Origin: Acanthaster planci
Taxonomy: Eukaryota; Echinodermata; Asteroidea; Valvatida; Acanthasteridae
Direction of reading: 5' to 3'
Assembly (NCBI RefSeq): GCF_001949145.1
Contig: NW_019091802.1
Span: 1-13,829, forward strand
DNA length: 13,829 nt
This document shows positions 1 through 7,559 of this stretch, one piece after another. A program made the translations under genes and the position numbers. Under the pieces are notes generated by a model. That model saw only the letters and a program-made list of their open reading frames with translations. It had not been told where the DNA came from and ran no database searches. Numbering within the stretch: the stretch's first letter is position 1; each line of letters begins with the position of its first letter.

Positions 1-743
1 TACATTATCATAGACCCTTTAAATGCCCGCAGTAGGAATGCCTGTGGTGTTTCTTTTGCCTCTTGCGTGAGCTGAGATAGTTGCTTAAACAATTCTGTGG
101 CATCCCGTTCCTGATAGTGTGAACGGATGATCTGTCGCAGGTCTGGGAGGGGAATCTTGCTCCTTCCCTCCAGGTAACTGCGGAGCTCAGACCCTGGGAC
201 AATGGCCCGGATGACGGCGTGTACGATGTCCCTGTCTGAGTAGCCTTTCTCTCTTCCTGTCTCGATTTGGTTTTCCAGGCTCGCAAAGGTAAGGCGGTCA
301 TTTTGGCCAGGCTCACCAATCTGACCGGAAATCTTGAACTCCCTCCAGATCAAATTCATAACGTCGGCATTCGCAACAGGCTTTTGGGGCAGGGAAGGCA
401 GCTTTTCCTCCGGTGTGGTGGTTTCTACCTCGGTGGGCTCCTTTCTTGATTGCTTAGATGACGAGGCAGTAGGGGCTGCTGTAGACGGCTCCGATGGTGC
501 AATCTCATCAACAAACTTCTGCAGCATCTCTACAATTTCCTGACCACCATCGTCACGGTCCTGGATGTCATCACTGTTCAGGTAGCTGATTACCTTTCGG
601 GCCAACCGAAGGCGACCGTTTGTCTGCGCTGCCGCATCTCCCACCTCCATCTCTAGTCGCTGACACACCAGAAGGAGCTGTTCAACGGAGAGGTTACCAA
701 GCTGAGTGGTCAGCTGTCCAATGGTTTCCAGCAGGGTTTCCAT
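1..743 (-). CDS. gag: Gag of a Ty3/gypsy-type LTR retrotransposon, partial (runs off window start)
   Basis: An uninterrupted minus-strand frame begins at ATG 743-741, in a good context (A at -3, G at +4), and stays open for 247 codons to the window edge. Gag is the structural protein that packages element RNA into cytoplasmic particles. Residues 1-80 are leucine-rich and probably helical. Residues 82-122 are a Ser/Thr/Pro/Glu-rich linker. Residues 125-247 resemble the conserved Gag core of metazoan gypsy-like elements, including AVIRAIVPGSELRSYLEG, then LRQIIRSHYQERDATEL and ETPQAFLLRA. No zinc knuckle is visible; it and any pol would lie left of base 1. The candidate primer-binding site and LTR lie upstream at 1010-1340. 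There are no stops or frameshifts, unlike the other gypsy fragment in this window, so the copy may be young. The family call is from recognition; which gypsy lineage is uncertain. Confidence 0.8.
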   Translation of the reverse strand, partial: METLLETIGQLTTQLGNLSVEQLLLVCQRLEMEVGDAAAQTNGRLRLARKVISYLNSDDIQDRDDGGQEIVEMLQKFVDEIAPSEPSTAAPTASSSKQSRKEPTEVETTTPEEKLPSLPQKPVANADVMNLIWREFKISGQIGEPGQNDRLTFASLENQIETGREKGYSDRDIVHAVIRAIVPGSELRSYLEGRSKIPLPDLRQIIRSHYQERDATELFKQLSQLTQEAKETPQAFLLRAFKGSMIM

Positions 744-1009
744 CTTGGAAGGCCGAATACCAATGACAGATTGACGACGTCACTAGAACTGCAGTGTCAC
801 ACTCGTGGACGCAAGGCAATCCCAATGTGGCGATCCCTCTGCTCCCTCCAACACTGCACATACAGTCGACTCGTTTCCGTCAGCTATTGGCGTCCCTCTT
901 GGTTAGCGCCCCGTCACCATGCTGTAGCCGACACAGTAGTCAGGATTCCTTTTTTTCTGGATAGACGCATATCGTCCAGTCCAACTGAGAGAGCAAAACG
1001 GACACGTCT
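744..1009 (-). other. Retrotransposon leader between primer-binding site and gag
   Basis: This stretch separates the candidate primer-binding site from the gag ATG. It is more GC-rich than the DNA to its right. It contains two related words on the minus strand, agagggacgcc and agagggatcgcc, which echo the primer-site core. The plus-strand open frame at 771-1079 is antisense to the element and matches nothing I know, so I leave it out. Confidence 0.45.
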
Positions 1010-1027
1010 ATCCCTCTCGTGCCTCCA
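1010..1027 (-). promoter_or_regulatory. Candidate primer-binding site (tRNA primer) of the gypsy-type element
   Basis: On the minus strand the 18 bases begin TGGAGGCACGAGAGGG. Their complement on the plus strand ends in CCA, as a tRNA 3' end does. It sits directly after a segment ending in AACA, a plausible LTR 3' end, and 266 bases before the gag ATG. I could not assign the tRNA. Confidence 0.45.
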
Positions 1028-1029
1028 AA

Positions 1030-1340
1030 TGTTGCACCCGTGCGGCTGTCCGACTAACAACCAACACAGGGCACATTAAAATGTGTTCATGTTCGATGAC
1101 CCTGAAAGAAGAATGAGGGCTTCAGTCAGCATAAGATACAGGGAAACACTCTAATACTAGATTTATTCGGCACACACATGTGGACTTGGTCATCGCTGAA
1201 AGAACAATGAACCAAAGCCACTTCCTGTACCCCTGCTGCACCCCTGTGATGTGGCACTTAATTAACTATGTGGGCTGATCCATGTAGCTAATGGGTAAAT
1301 CTAGCGGTGCATCAAGCAATATACACTATGTACAGGGACA
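1030..1340 (-). repeat. Probable 5' LTR of the gypsy-type element (outer boundary uncertain)
   Basis: The inner edge is set by the primer-site candidate; the last minus-strand bases are GTGCAACA. An AATAAA signal lies inside at 1167-1162, as expected for the R region of an LTR. One possible outer edge is TGTCCCTG starting at 1340, giving about 311 bp with TG...CA ends, but no second LTR or target-site duplication can be seen here. The limits are a guess. The same AATAAA could serve the DDE integrase gene ending at 1362. Confidence 0.35.
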
Positions 1341-1361
1341 TTCCAAAGAGAAAACATAAGG

Positions 1362-1594
1362 TTAAACAAAAGAAAATAGGGGGGGGGGAATTTCCATCTT
1401 CCCAACACTCTGAAATAACTGAATGCCCTCTGTTATTGTGGAAGGCATGGCTTTGTCGTGAGCTGTCATAAGACCTTGCAGGACATCTTTCATATCGGTT
1501 GAAGAACAACCCCTAGTTGCAGGTGGTGTGGTCAACTCATCTTTCACTGCAAGAATATCTACAAGTGGCACTGGAATGCGATAATCACATGTAT
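1362..1594 (-). CDS. DDE integrase gene, terminal exon
   Basis: The acceptor tttttcatgcacag joins G plus AT to make Asp, giving LY-D-TCDYRIPVPLVDIL. The exon runs open to TAA at 1364-1362. The tail has no motif I recognise. Six codons before the stop it crosses a run of ten C (plus 1379-1388), so a length error or slippage there would change the C-terminus. Confidence 0.6.
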
Positions 1595-4500
1595 CTGTGC
1601 ATGAAAAAAGTTGAAATGTTGGACAATCTTCTGTTTTCAGTCAGTAGAACCACTATGCAGTATTGCATTTATGCACTGCACAGTAGAAGCATTACTTTAA
1701 AAGGATGTCGAGGTGCTCAATGCACTAAATTAATGGAAATGTGCTGCATTCTGCAAAAAATTGGACAAAGTCATACCGTACAGTGTTGGTAAGAAATACA
1801 TTAGGTCAGGTTTTCTGGGTAAAGCGACAACATTCGGGGATGCCCTTGTCCGGTGCTGGTTCCATTCTGTTCTTACATTATCCATCTCAGTCTGAATCAT
1901 TTGGTTGAAACAAAACCTGAAACATTCACTGAAGTATAAAAAAATCAGTGACGAAAAAGCAACTGTTAGTTTGTTATGACGACATAGGCAATTCGATTTA
2001 TGGAAAGCATTGTAACAGTGGTGAGCAAGTTTGATGTTGAATATCGGAAAGTACGCATCACTAAAAACCACAAGCGAAATAATTAACACCCTAGATATTC
2101 TTTCATTTATTACACATGACATATTTTTGTCAGACAACTGAGAATCAATAGCAATACTGCCTGGCTACTAAAAAAATTTGACGTTCATTTTCTCAATTGC
2201 ATTTATTAACTTTTAGGGATAGGAAAATTTAGATGAAAATCTTACACTTGCAGCTGTGAGGTGCAATCTAAGATGCCATCAGAAGCCAACGCATGGAAGA
2301 TGTCAACCCAAAAGTTTTCCATCATGGCCATCAATGTCCTCCAAAAGCATTCGATACGCTGTCAACAAAAACAATAGACTAATGTATGTAATCGTGATTA
2401 TGATTCTCTTACCTGCCCTGGGTTTACCTTTACGCAGTATTTAATAGTTCTCCTCTCAGTTGTTCAAACACTTTGCGTATCATAAAATATCAAATGTGTC
2501 AGTGAGATTTTAACATCATAAACGATACAGGAAATGTTAAGTATTTGGCCTACCTGGTTATGTGGGGACATACTCTTGATAACGCAGTGGTCGTTCCCAT
2601 TGTACTCTGAATGGAATGCTTCTTGGATGTCCTTAATCAAGACATTCTCGATACCCCTGTCCATCTGAACACACTGTGGAACACCCTCCAACAAGTACGT
2701 ACATTGTTCTTTTCAACACTGTTCTTTGTAATTGATAATTTTAAAGGAGGCAAAGGATATGCAATAGTGTATAGTGTCACACTAAAACATTGCATAAAAT
2801 GTTAATTAAATTATGTTTGGAGGTGGTTCCATTACATCAAAGATGAAATACTCACCTTCTATTTCTTGTAGAAAGTCAAGGAAGTATGAAGCCATGACTT
2901 GCGGGTCATTGTTTGTGTGTGCTACCCTGAGCCATAATATTCTCCTTGAAAAACTGCCGGAATCTAAATTGGAATTATGATTAGAGTGGTTTAACATGTA
3001 ATAATCAGGAGGGTTTTTGGAAAACAGTCCATAATTTTTGGAACGTACATTGCATTGACAATACGCTTCAAATCAATGATCTACCTTATTGCATTACATT
3101 GAATGAAATGGTTGAGGCAGTTTAACAATAAACAATTTATACAATATATATGAAATAACACTTGATATGGTCATGTATTTTAACATAGAGAATGTTGAAT
3201 GTGGACAATTTTGCGAAGATGGGTTGATTTTGTATTTTTTCTATTTCAAAACGAAACACAGATAATTGATTGCCATTTTTCTAGTGAGCATCAAGTCTCA
3301 TCTCCTGGGGAAAAATGAACATCGAATTTAACAGCCCTACTGACTACTGGCAATGTTCTTACTCATCTATGGCTCCATGCAAAGCAAATCCATAAACCTT
3401 TAGCTTGTCATGCTGATCGACGTCGATTGCATAATTTGGGCCTTCATTGACATAGGATCGTCTCCTCAGTCTATGTCTTCCACGTAGTTCTACCCCTTCC
3501 GGGTCTAGCATGCCCTTCAAGGACGACGCTCCTACAAAAAAAAATTTCACACAATGTACGATGTCTAAAAACAAGAGTAAAAGACATTCAAATAAAAACT
3601 AGAGGAGAAACGTATTGAGTCAGCAATTGATAATGTTTTATTCTTGTTGGTCTAGCGTGACAACATTCTTCTTGCCATGGCCCGGCATCCCAGATTTTGG
3701 CCACTTCCTTGTAATTCAGCCTACGAAGAATAAGTCATTAAATGAATAAGAAAGCAATTATCTGGTTGCCCTATTTGTATTTCCAAATGCATCGGGAACT
3801 GAAACGTTTGTAGGATTAAATTAATTTACAGTTGATAACCAGCACAACTGTGTGCGTAACATCGTCTAGCATATGAAATACAGTACTGTAACATAAAAAC
3901 ATGTAACTCTACTTTTTAACACGGAAATTACTTTACATTAAACCTGCATACAACCCACTTCCGTGCAAAAAGTGGTAGAGGACATGCACCAGATTTTAAG
4001 ATTGAGGGCATACAAGCAATGAAACCCAACAAAGGAACATTCTGTAGGTAAAATTGTTATATTTAATTAATTTGGTACAATAATAGCAGATCGAGAATGT
4101 ATTTGACACAACCACTGTTTGAATGAAACTTGCATACAAAAGAAATTTTCGGCGAGATTTCAACCTAAAGTGTCTCTTCTCTCACTGCTACCATATTTCA
4201 AGACGTTCTGTTATCCTTACCCGCTAACTTCTTAGGAACCCTTCCAGGGTCAAGTCGTCAGGACTTCTTCTCCTAAGATTCAATTTGCGGAGAATTTGAT
4301 GCAGCGTTCTCAGACTGACAGCACAAGAAATAAAAACATATTCATCTCTTTAAAACAATGCACAAGTGCTATCTCCACGCATGGGCCGGAGGATAGCGAT
4401 ACTAACCGTTCAAAGTCTAACTAGTACATGTACAGTACATGTACACAAATACTACAGCTGTAGGACTCAAGTCATCCATGTCAGCATATACAAATAAAGT

Positions 4501-4665
4501 AGGCCAATACCTGATGGTTATTCGATGTCGAAGGACCAAAACTGAAAGAACCTCATCGTAGCTGTAGCCTGCTTCAAAGTAATGACGGACCAATCGGTCT
4601 CGTTGTAGGATAGTGTCATTGCCGTCATTGTTGAAAGCATGTTGTGGTTGTAGCAACGTATACAT
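1362..4665 (-). CDS. Integrase-like (rve-type) DDE transposase or domesticated protein, about nine exons
   Basis: Nine minus-strand coding blocks reassemble into one integrase-core protein: 4665-4511, 4314-4221, 3720-~3655, 3531-3363, 2953-2856, 2708-2554, 2358-2246, 1928-1777 and 1594-1362. Junctions 1/2, 4/5, 6/7, 7/8 and 8/9 have good donors and acceptors and keep phase. The protein belongs to a multicopy metazoan family recognised from SLRTL..ILR, GSGQ..G.RAM, LDPEGVELR..RLRRR, FSRRILWL, NQRIE..W and ECFRFCF. Such proteins cut and join DNA in the nucleus when active; I suspect an affinity to eukaryotic IS3-like (IS3EU) transposases but cannot prove it. The catalytic acids are present: D in VDQHDKL, D in QMDRGIEN, and E in RIECFW, with 37 residues between the second D and E. 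Problems are a TAG in exon 2, a missing link between exons 3 and 4, and an uncertain exon 6 acceptor. It may be a decaying copy or a gene needing one corrected base. Confidence 0.75.
1777..1928 (-). CDS. DDE integrase gene, exon 8
   Basis: The acceptor ttatacttcag adds T to complete Val, giving QLQ-V-ECFRFCFNQMI. The 50 codons continue with VRTEWNQHRTRAS and RKPDLMYFLPTLY, standard landmarks after the catalytic core in this family. The donor is G|GTATGA, phase 1. An AG 26 bases into the intron is too close to be used. Confidence 0.75.
2246..2358 (-). CDS. DDE integrase gene, exon 7 (catalytic Glu)
   Basis: The acceptor is tttttgttgacag. The first codons give RIECFWR, which after NQ of exon 6 rebuilds the catalytic NQRIE..W motif. 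The exon continues with NFWVDIFHALASDGILD and ends at CAAGT|GTAAGA, phase 2. Confidence 0.72.
2554..2708 (-). CDS. DDE integrase gene, exon 6 (second catalytic Asp)
   Basis: The segment GVPQCVQMDRGIENVLIKD carries the second catalytic Asp, matching the family's RTD.GTEN motif. The exon ends at AACCAG|GTAGGCC, phase 0, just before the NQRIE motif continues in exon 7. The acceptor at 2709-2710 keeps frame with exon 5 but adds a few residues and has a weak pyrimidine tract, so the 5' limit is tentative. Confidence 0.65.
2856..2953 (-). CDS. DDE integrase gene, exon 5 (FSRRILWL strand)
   Basis: The acceptor ccggcag joins GA plus T to give Asp, producing AID-DFSRRILWL, the second and third strands of the RNase H-like fold. 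NNDPQVMASYFLDFLQEIE follows. The donor is G|GTGAGT in phase 1. An alternative AG six bases upstream would break the frame. Confidence 0.75.
3363..3531 (-). CDS. DDE integrase gene, exon 4 (first catalytic Asp)
   Basis: A long T tract ending gtag precedes the exon, and the donor is GA|GTAAGA in phase 2. The 55 whole codons include SSLKGMLDPEGVELR, the basic run RLRRRSY, GPNYAIDVDQHDKL with the first catalytic Asp, and FALHGAID. All are strong family landmarks. Confidence 0.75.
3655..3720 (-). CDS. DDE integrase gene, exon 3 (ELQGSGQ motif)
   Basis: The acceptor ttcttcgtag opens AELQGSGQNLGCRAMARRML, the family's GSG..LGYRAM segment. Two codons later the frame meets TAG at 3654-3652. No GT gives the phase 1 donor needed to join exon 4, and about ten residues usual for the family are not found, so a microexon is missed or lost. 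The 3' limit is uncertain. Confidence 0.55.
4221..4314 (-). CDS. DDE integrase gene, exon 2, with an in-frame TAG
   Basis: The acceptor has a T-rich tract ending tgctgtcag. Its first base completes the Ser codon begun in exon 1, giving ITI-S-LRTLHQILRKLNLRRR, a clear family match. The exon ends at CGG|GTAAGG in phase 0, which fits the phase of exon 3. However, codon 30 of this exon (4226-4224) is TAG, two codons before the donor. Confidence 0.65.
4424..4444. repeat. Double GTACATGTAC palindrome
   Basis: Two copies of the perfect 10-bp palindrome GTACATGTAC sit one base apart, just past exon 1 in intron 1 of the DDE integrase gene. The shorter core TACATGTA recurs across the window. Confidence 0.6.
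4511..4665 (-). CDS. DDE integrase gene, exon 1 (helix-turn-helix-like N-terminus)
   Basis: The frame starts at ATG 4665 and ends at ATC AG|GTATTGG, phase 2. Residues 23-51 (DRLVRHYFEAGYSYDEVL and the following RITI) match the family's DNA-binding start, where a helix is followed by a second helix and by LRTL in exon 2. A TAG just 5' of the ATG closes the frame, so this is the best local start, though a 5' non-coding exon could exist. Confidence 0.65.
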
Positions 4666-4928
4666 TTCTACTCAGGTCGGTGGCTACAGCATGTAGGCTA
4701 CAGGCTGTGTTATACCAGGCACGGTATGGGGCGGAGGGGTACCCCCCTTACCTGTCTAATCCGTATACACACTCCAGACTATTGTTACCTAACACATCCC
4801 CCCTAGAAGTCTGTAAAGAATTTCTGAGATTCCGATTAAACAATGACAAACACAAAGGCGGGGGTTCTCTCCGTCCAATAACTGGCTTCAAATGGGCTGT
4901 CTGGAGGTCAAAGTTAAAATTTTTCATT

Positions 4929-5118
4929 GAAAAATGGGACGCCCGTTGAAACATGCGACGCTGGTCGAAAATGCGACGGCAGGTCAAAAATGCGACAGTG
5001 GTCGAAAAATGCGCCGCCCAACGAAAAATGCGACACCCGTCCAAAAATGCGGCGCCGGCTGAAAAATGCGACGCCCGTCGAAAAATGCGAGGCCGGCTGA
5101 AAAATGCGACGCCGGATG
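4929..5118. repeat. Minisatellite, about ten 19-bp units
   Basis: Ten head-to-tail units of 19 bp (two are 18 bp) follow the consensus gaaaaatgcgacgcccgtc. The gaaaaatgcg half is nearly constant and the cgccngnc half varies. In units 6-10, ends in cccgtc and in ccggct or similar alternate, which suggests a 38-bp higher-order unit. The array is much richer in CpG than its flanks. Because 19 is not divisible by three and few stops arise, both strands show long open frames across it; I do not regard these as genes. Confidence 0.9.
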
Positions 5119-5174
5119 GCACATATGGAACACCATAATAAACGTGCAAACTCGAAACATTATACATGTACATG

Positions 5175-5713
5175 TCATACGGTGATCAAATGCTCCATGA
5201 AATCAACCAAAAATTCAGCGCTATTTTAAGTTTTGTAATAGGCTTACAATATTACTTTAGAAACTTAGGATTTGGCACACTGTAGAGAATAAATGCAAAC
5301 GACCAAATCTAGCCCTACCCCCAGAACTTTGGGGCCCGATGTCCGCTACGCATCAGCGAACCCCGCAGAACAAAATTTCTTTGACACCCTCCGTTTTCTC
5401 GGTTGTGTACCACAGTTTCGTGGATTCATTTCCCCCCTCAGTTCTGTGTGTGGTAGCTGACAATCTGTCAAGTTATGTGCGAAGAAAAACTCCAGCCCAC
5501 ATTATGCTGTTTGTCCAAAATCATGCAAGTAATTCCTGTTCTGTGTCCAGAATCACTTGGTTCATGTGTGTTCTTGTGAAGACGAGCTGCGACCAAATGG
5601 TTGATTACAGCTGCGATTGATACACAAGACATGGGAATTGGCTACAGCAGCTTTCCGTATGTGTATGTCATTCTTAGCCGTGACTGGACCGACTGCTTGA
5701 AATGGCAGTTGGC
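5175..5713. other. Non-coding stretch, no gene recognised
   Basis: An AT-rich part (5175-5330) is followed by a more GC-balanced part. A short plus-strand open frame at 5339-5620 resembles nothing I know. Near 5586-5625 the words gctgcgacc and gctgcgattg resemble the start of the tandem repeat at 5714, so this may be a more diverged edge of the same repeat. Confidence 0.4.
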
Positions 5714-5867
5714 TGCGACACGCTGCAATCACAGGGCTTTCATTATTTATGCCGAGAGGTAGGAATGTCAAGCTAGACCTCAGTGCGACATGCTGCAATC
5801 ACACGGACCAATCATAGGGCTTTTCATTATTTATGACGAGAGGTAAGAATGTCAAGCTAGACCTCGG
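5714..5867. repeat. Two-copy tandem repeat, 70 and 84 bp
   Basis: Copy 1 (5714-5783) and copy 2 (5784-5867) both run from tgcgaca.gctgcaatcaca through cattatttatg.cgagaggta to caagctagacctc. Copy 2 has an extra block of about 13 bases containing CCAAT. No coding frame is evident in either copy. Confidence 0.85.
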
Positions 5868-6400
5868 TGCATGCACAACCAGTAGAGTACGGATCTCGCG
5901 CAAACCTTGGCCCCACTCTACCGTTGACACGAGGGACATGACACCCGGAGACCAGAAGTTGGTAGACTCCCTACATGCACCAGAACATACGCTGACTGAG
6001 ATCAGAGCAACGGCTTTGTCTATGGTTGTCTCGCCCCCGTGTATTCCCAATTGACAGAGTATGGAGGGACAGTTCTTCATCTTGTGAACATACATGTATC
6101 ATGAAATTATGTTCTTTTCAGATTGCAACTGATATAAAATGTATGATTCAGCATGGATTGGAGGAAGGAAACCTCCATGGATTCAGTGAAGCCTGAAAAA
6201 CCGAAATTCGTCTTTGCCAAAAAAAAAAAGAAAAAGTAAAATAAATTTTTAAAGTTGGCTTCCGGAACAATTAAACTCTGATTCCACTGTTGTAAATGAT
6301 TACCAAAATCATCACGATTGCTCTTTATTTGCTCTAAAGATGGGTAAATGTAGCTCTCTCTCTTGTTTAATCAACATGCAAAGAGAATTTCTAATGGTAC
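5868..6400. other. Non-coding stretch between tandem repeat and P-type transposase remnant
   Basis: The first 190 bases are relatively GC-rich and open on both strands (plus 5833-6054, minus 6095-5799) but match no family I recognise. The rest is AT-rich with an A-rich run near 6220. Later exons of the P-type transposase would be expected on the minus strand here; I found none. Confidence 0.4.
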
Positions 6401-7493
6401 CTGGACAGCCATGTACACCTGCATTCTCAGGGCAGGAGTGAGGTGAAGGTGCTCATACGTCAGTTTGTGTAAACATCGAAGACCGGGAGATGTACGCTCA
6501 AGCCCCACATCCCACTCGTACAGAGACAGCAGCTGCGTCCATGATATGTCTTGGCCTTTGAGCTGTGGAAAGTAAATGGACAAAATTTTTTCCAAGATAT
6601 AAAAAATGACAAAGCATCTATCGCTTCGACAACATTAATTGTGCTCTGTGAATATACCAAGCCTGACTTAATTTTCATTTCATCAAACAAGACAGAAATA
6701 TCTCGATGATTGTAGGGCATGTCCTGTGAGATGTGGTCTTCCATGATTCTCTTCACCAGATCGCTGTTGAAGCCTGAAGTTGGAGTTGCGAAGTGGCTGT
6801 ATGGATGCAGCGTTGTAGGGTGAGGCAGCCGCAGGAACCCAGTATCCCTCATGAGATTATATGCAAATGAAGACTTGCTGTGTAGGGCGATACAAAAGCG
6901 TATCACAGCAGGATGCCATCGCATCGCCTTCCCTCTCTTGATTGATTCTTGGTGTTGTGCTCACAATAGAGATGCGGGGGATGAAGATTTTATCTCGTCG
7001 ACAGTAGCTGTAGCACACTCCTGGAAGGCATTTTGCAGGGCAAAATCTTGGTTTGGAGTAAGCTGGACGCTCTTTGCTTCGATGATTTGTGAAATCTTGT
7101 TGCTAAGTATTCGGTTCCTCTTCGTGAGAGCTCGCTTTTGCGCCTGCAGGAGCGATGCTTTTGCTCGAAGCTGAACCGAGCTTAGTCTGTCATTCCGAGT
7201 TGTGCTGGGAGCATGACAGACAACAGAGACTTTGATCTCTTTACTCGACCTGAAAGTGAAGACAGATTTCCCCTGTGCAGTTTGCACAGATCACATCTAC
7301 TCTGCGGCTTCGGTGTCAGAAGACTGCACATCTCATGGCGGATGGTTGGGAACGGATATGTCTGATAGACATCTCTTCCGGTTACGGTGACGGGAATCTG
7401 CCCATGCTCTCCCTCTTTTGACTTGACTAACTCGGGAAAATCTCCATTCCCCACACACACATTCAATGATTCCATACCATCTATTACTTCTCC
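6401..7493 (-). pseudogene. P-element-type (THAP9-like) transposase remnant with missing catalytic middle
   Basis: The minus strand shows landmarks of a metazoan P-superfamily transposase in order. These are CVGNGDFPELVKSKEG (near 7455), TIRHEMCSLL with CDLCKLHRGNL (near 7310-7250), a basic helical segment QKRALTKRNRILSNKISQII (near 7130), MRWHPAVIRFC (near 6920), GFLRLP..TTLHPYSHF, and FDEMKIKSGL (near 6670). After a 95-bp GT-AG intron comes LKGQDISWTQLLSLYEWDV and KLTYEHLHLTP (6562-6401), ending at CAG|GTACC. Such enzymes normally mobilise P-like elements. Damage: a frameshift between about 7254 and 7210, a TGA at 6963-6961 where relatives usually have Trp, and loss of roughly 120 residues between KSGL and LKGQ, including most of the catalytic core. 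No THAP domain is seen upstream. Function is unlikely except perhaps as a truncated DNA-binding or regulatory product. Confidence 0.75.
6563..6657 (-). other. Predicted 95-bp intron inside the P-type transposase remnant
   Basis: It starts GTATAT right after KIKSGL and ends in tttactttccacag before LKGQDISW. Both sides are phase 0, so splicing gives a continuous frame. Relatives have about 120 residues at this place, so this may be a hybrid intron left by an internal deletion. Confidence 0.5.
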
Positions 7494-7559
7494 TTAGAAT
7501 GAGCGTTTCGGCCTTTCTGCACGGCCCCAAGCTGGCCACACAAGTGGCACAAATCTTGC

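Noticed and set aside
1010-1027. A tRNA gene on the plus strand ending in CCA
   Set aside because: No cloverleaf can be drawn upstream, and animal tRNA genes do not encode CCA; a primer-binding site fits better.
771-1079. Plus-strand open frame in the gypsy leader
   Set aside because: It is antisense to a recognisable retrotransposon leader and primer site and resembles no protein.
1751-1776. Possible 26-bp intron after exon 8 of the DDE gene
   Set aside because: It is too short to be spliced; the acceptor at 1595-1596 joins in phase and continues the frame.
3532-3574. Reading exon 4 upstream through the T tract (FFFVG)
   Set aside because: The tract is a textbook acceptor and the added residues do not match the family.
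4929-5118. CRISPR array
   Set aside because: The units are contiguous with no unique spacers, in an animal-type genome; it is a minisatellite.
4748-5178. Open frames on both strands across the minisatellite
   Set aside because: They are produced by a repeat unit poor in stops; the peptides are just a 19-residue periodic translation of the array.
5799-6095. Open frames on both strands after the 70/84-bp repeat
   Set aside because: Neither translation shows a known motif or splice context; GC richness alone explains the openness.
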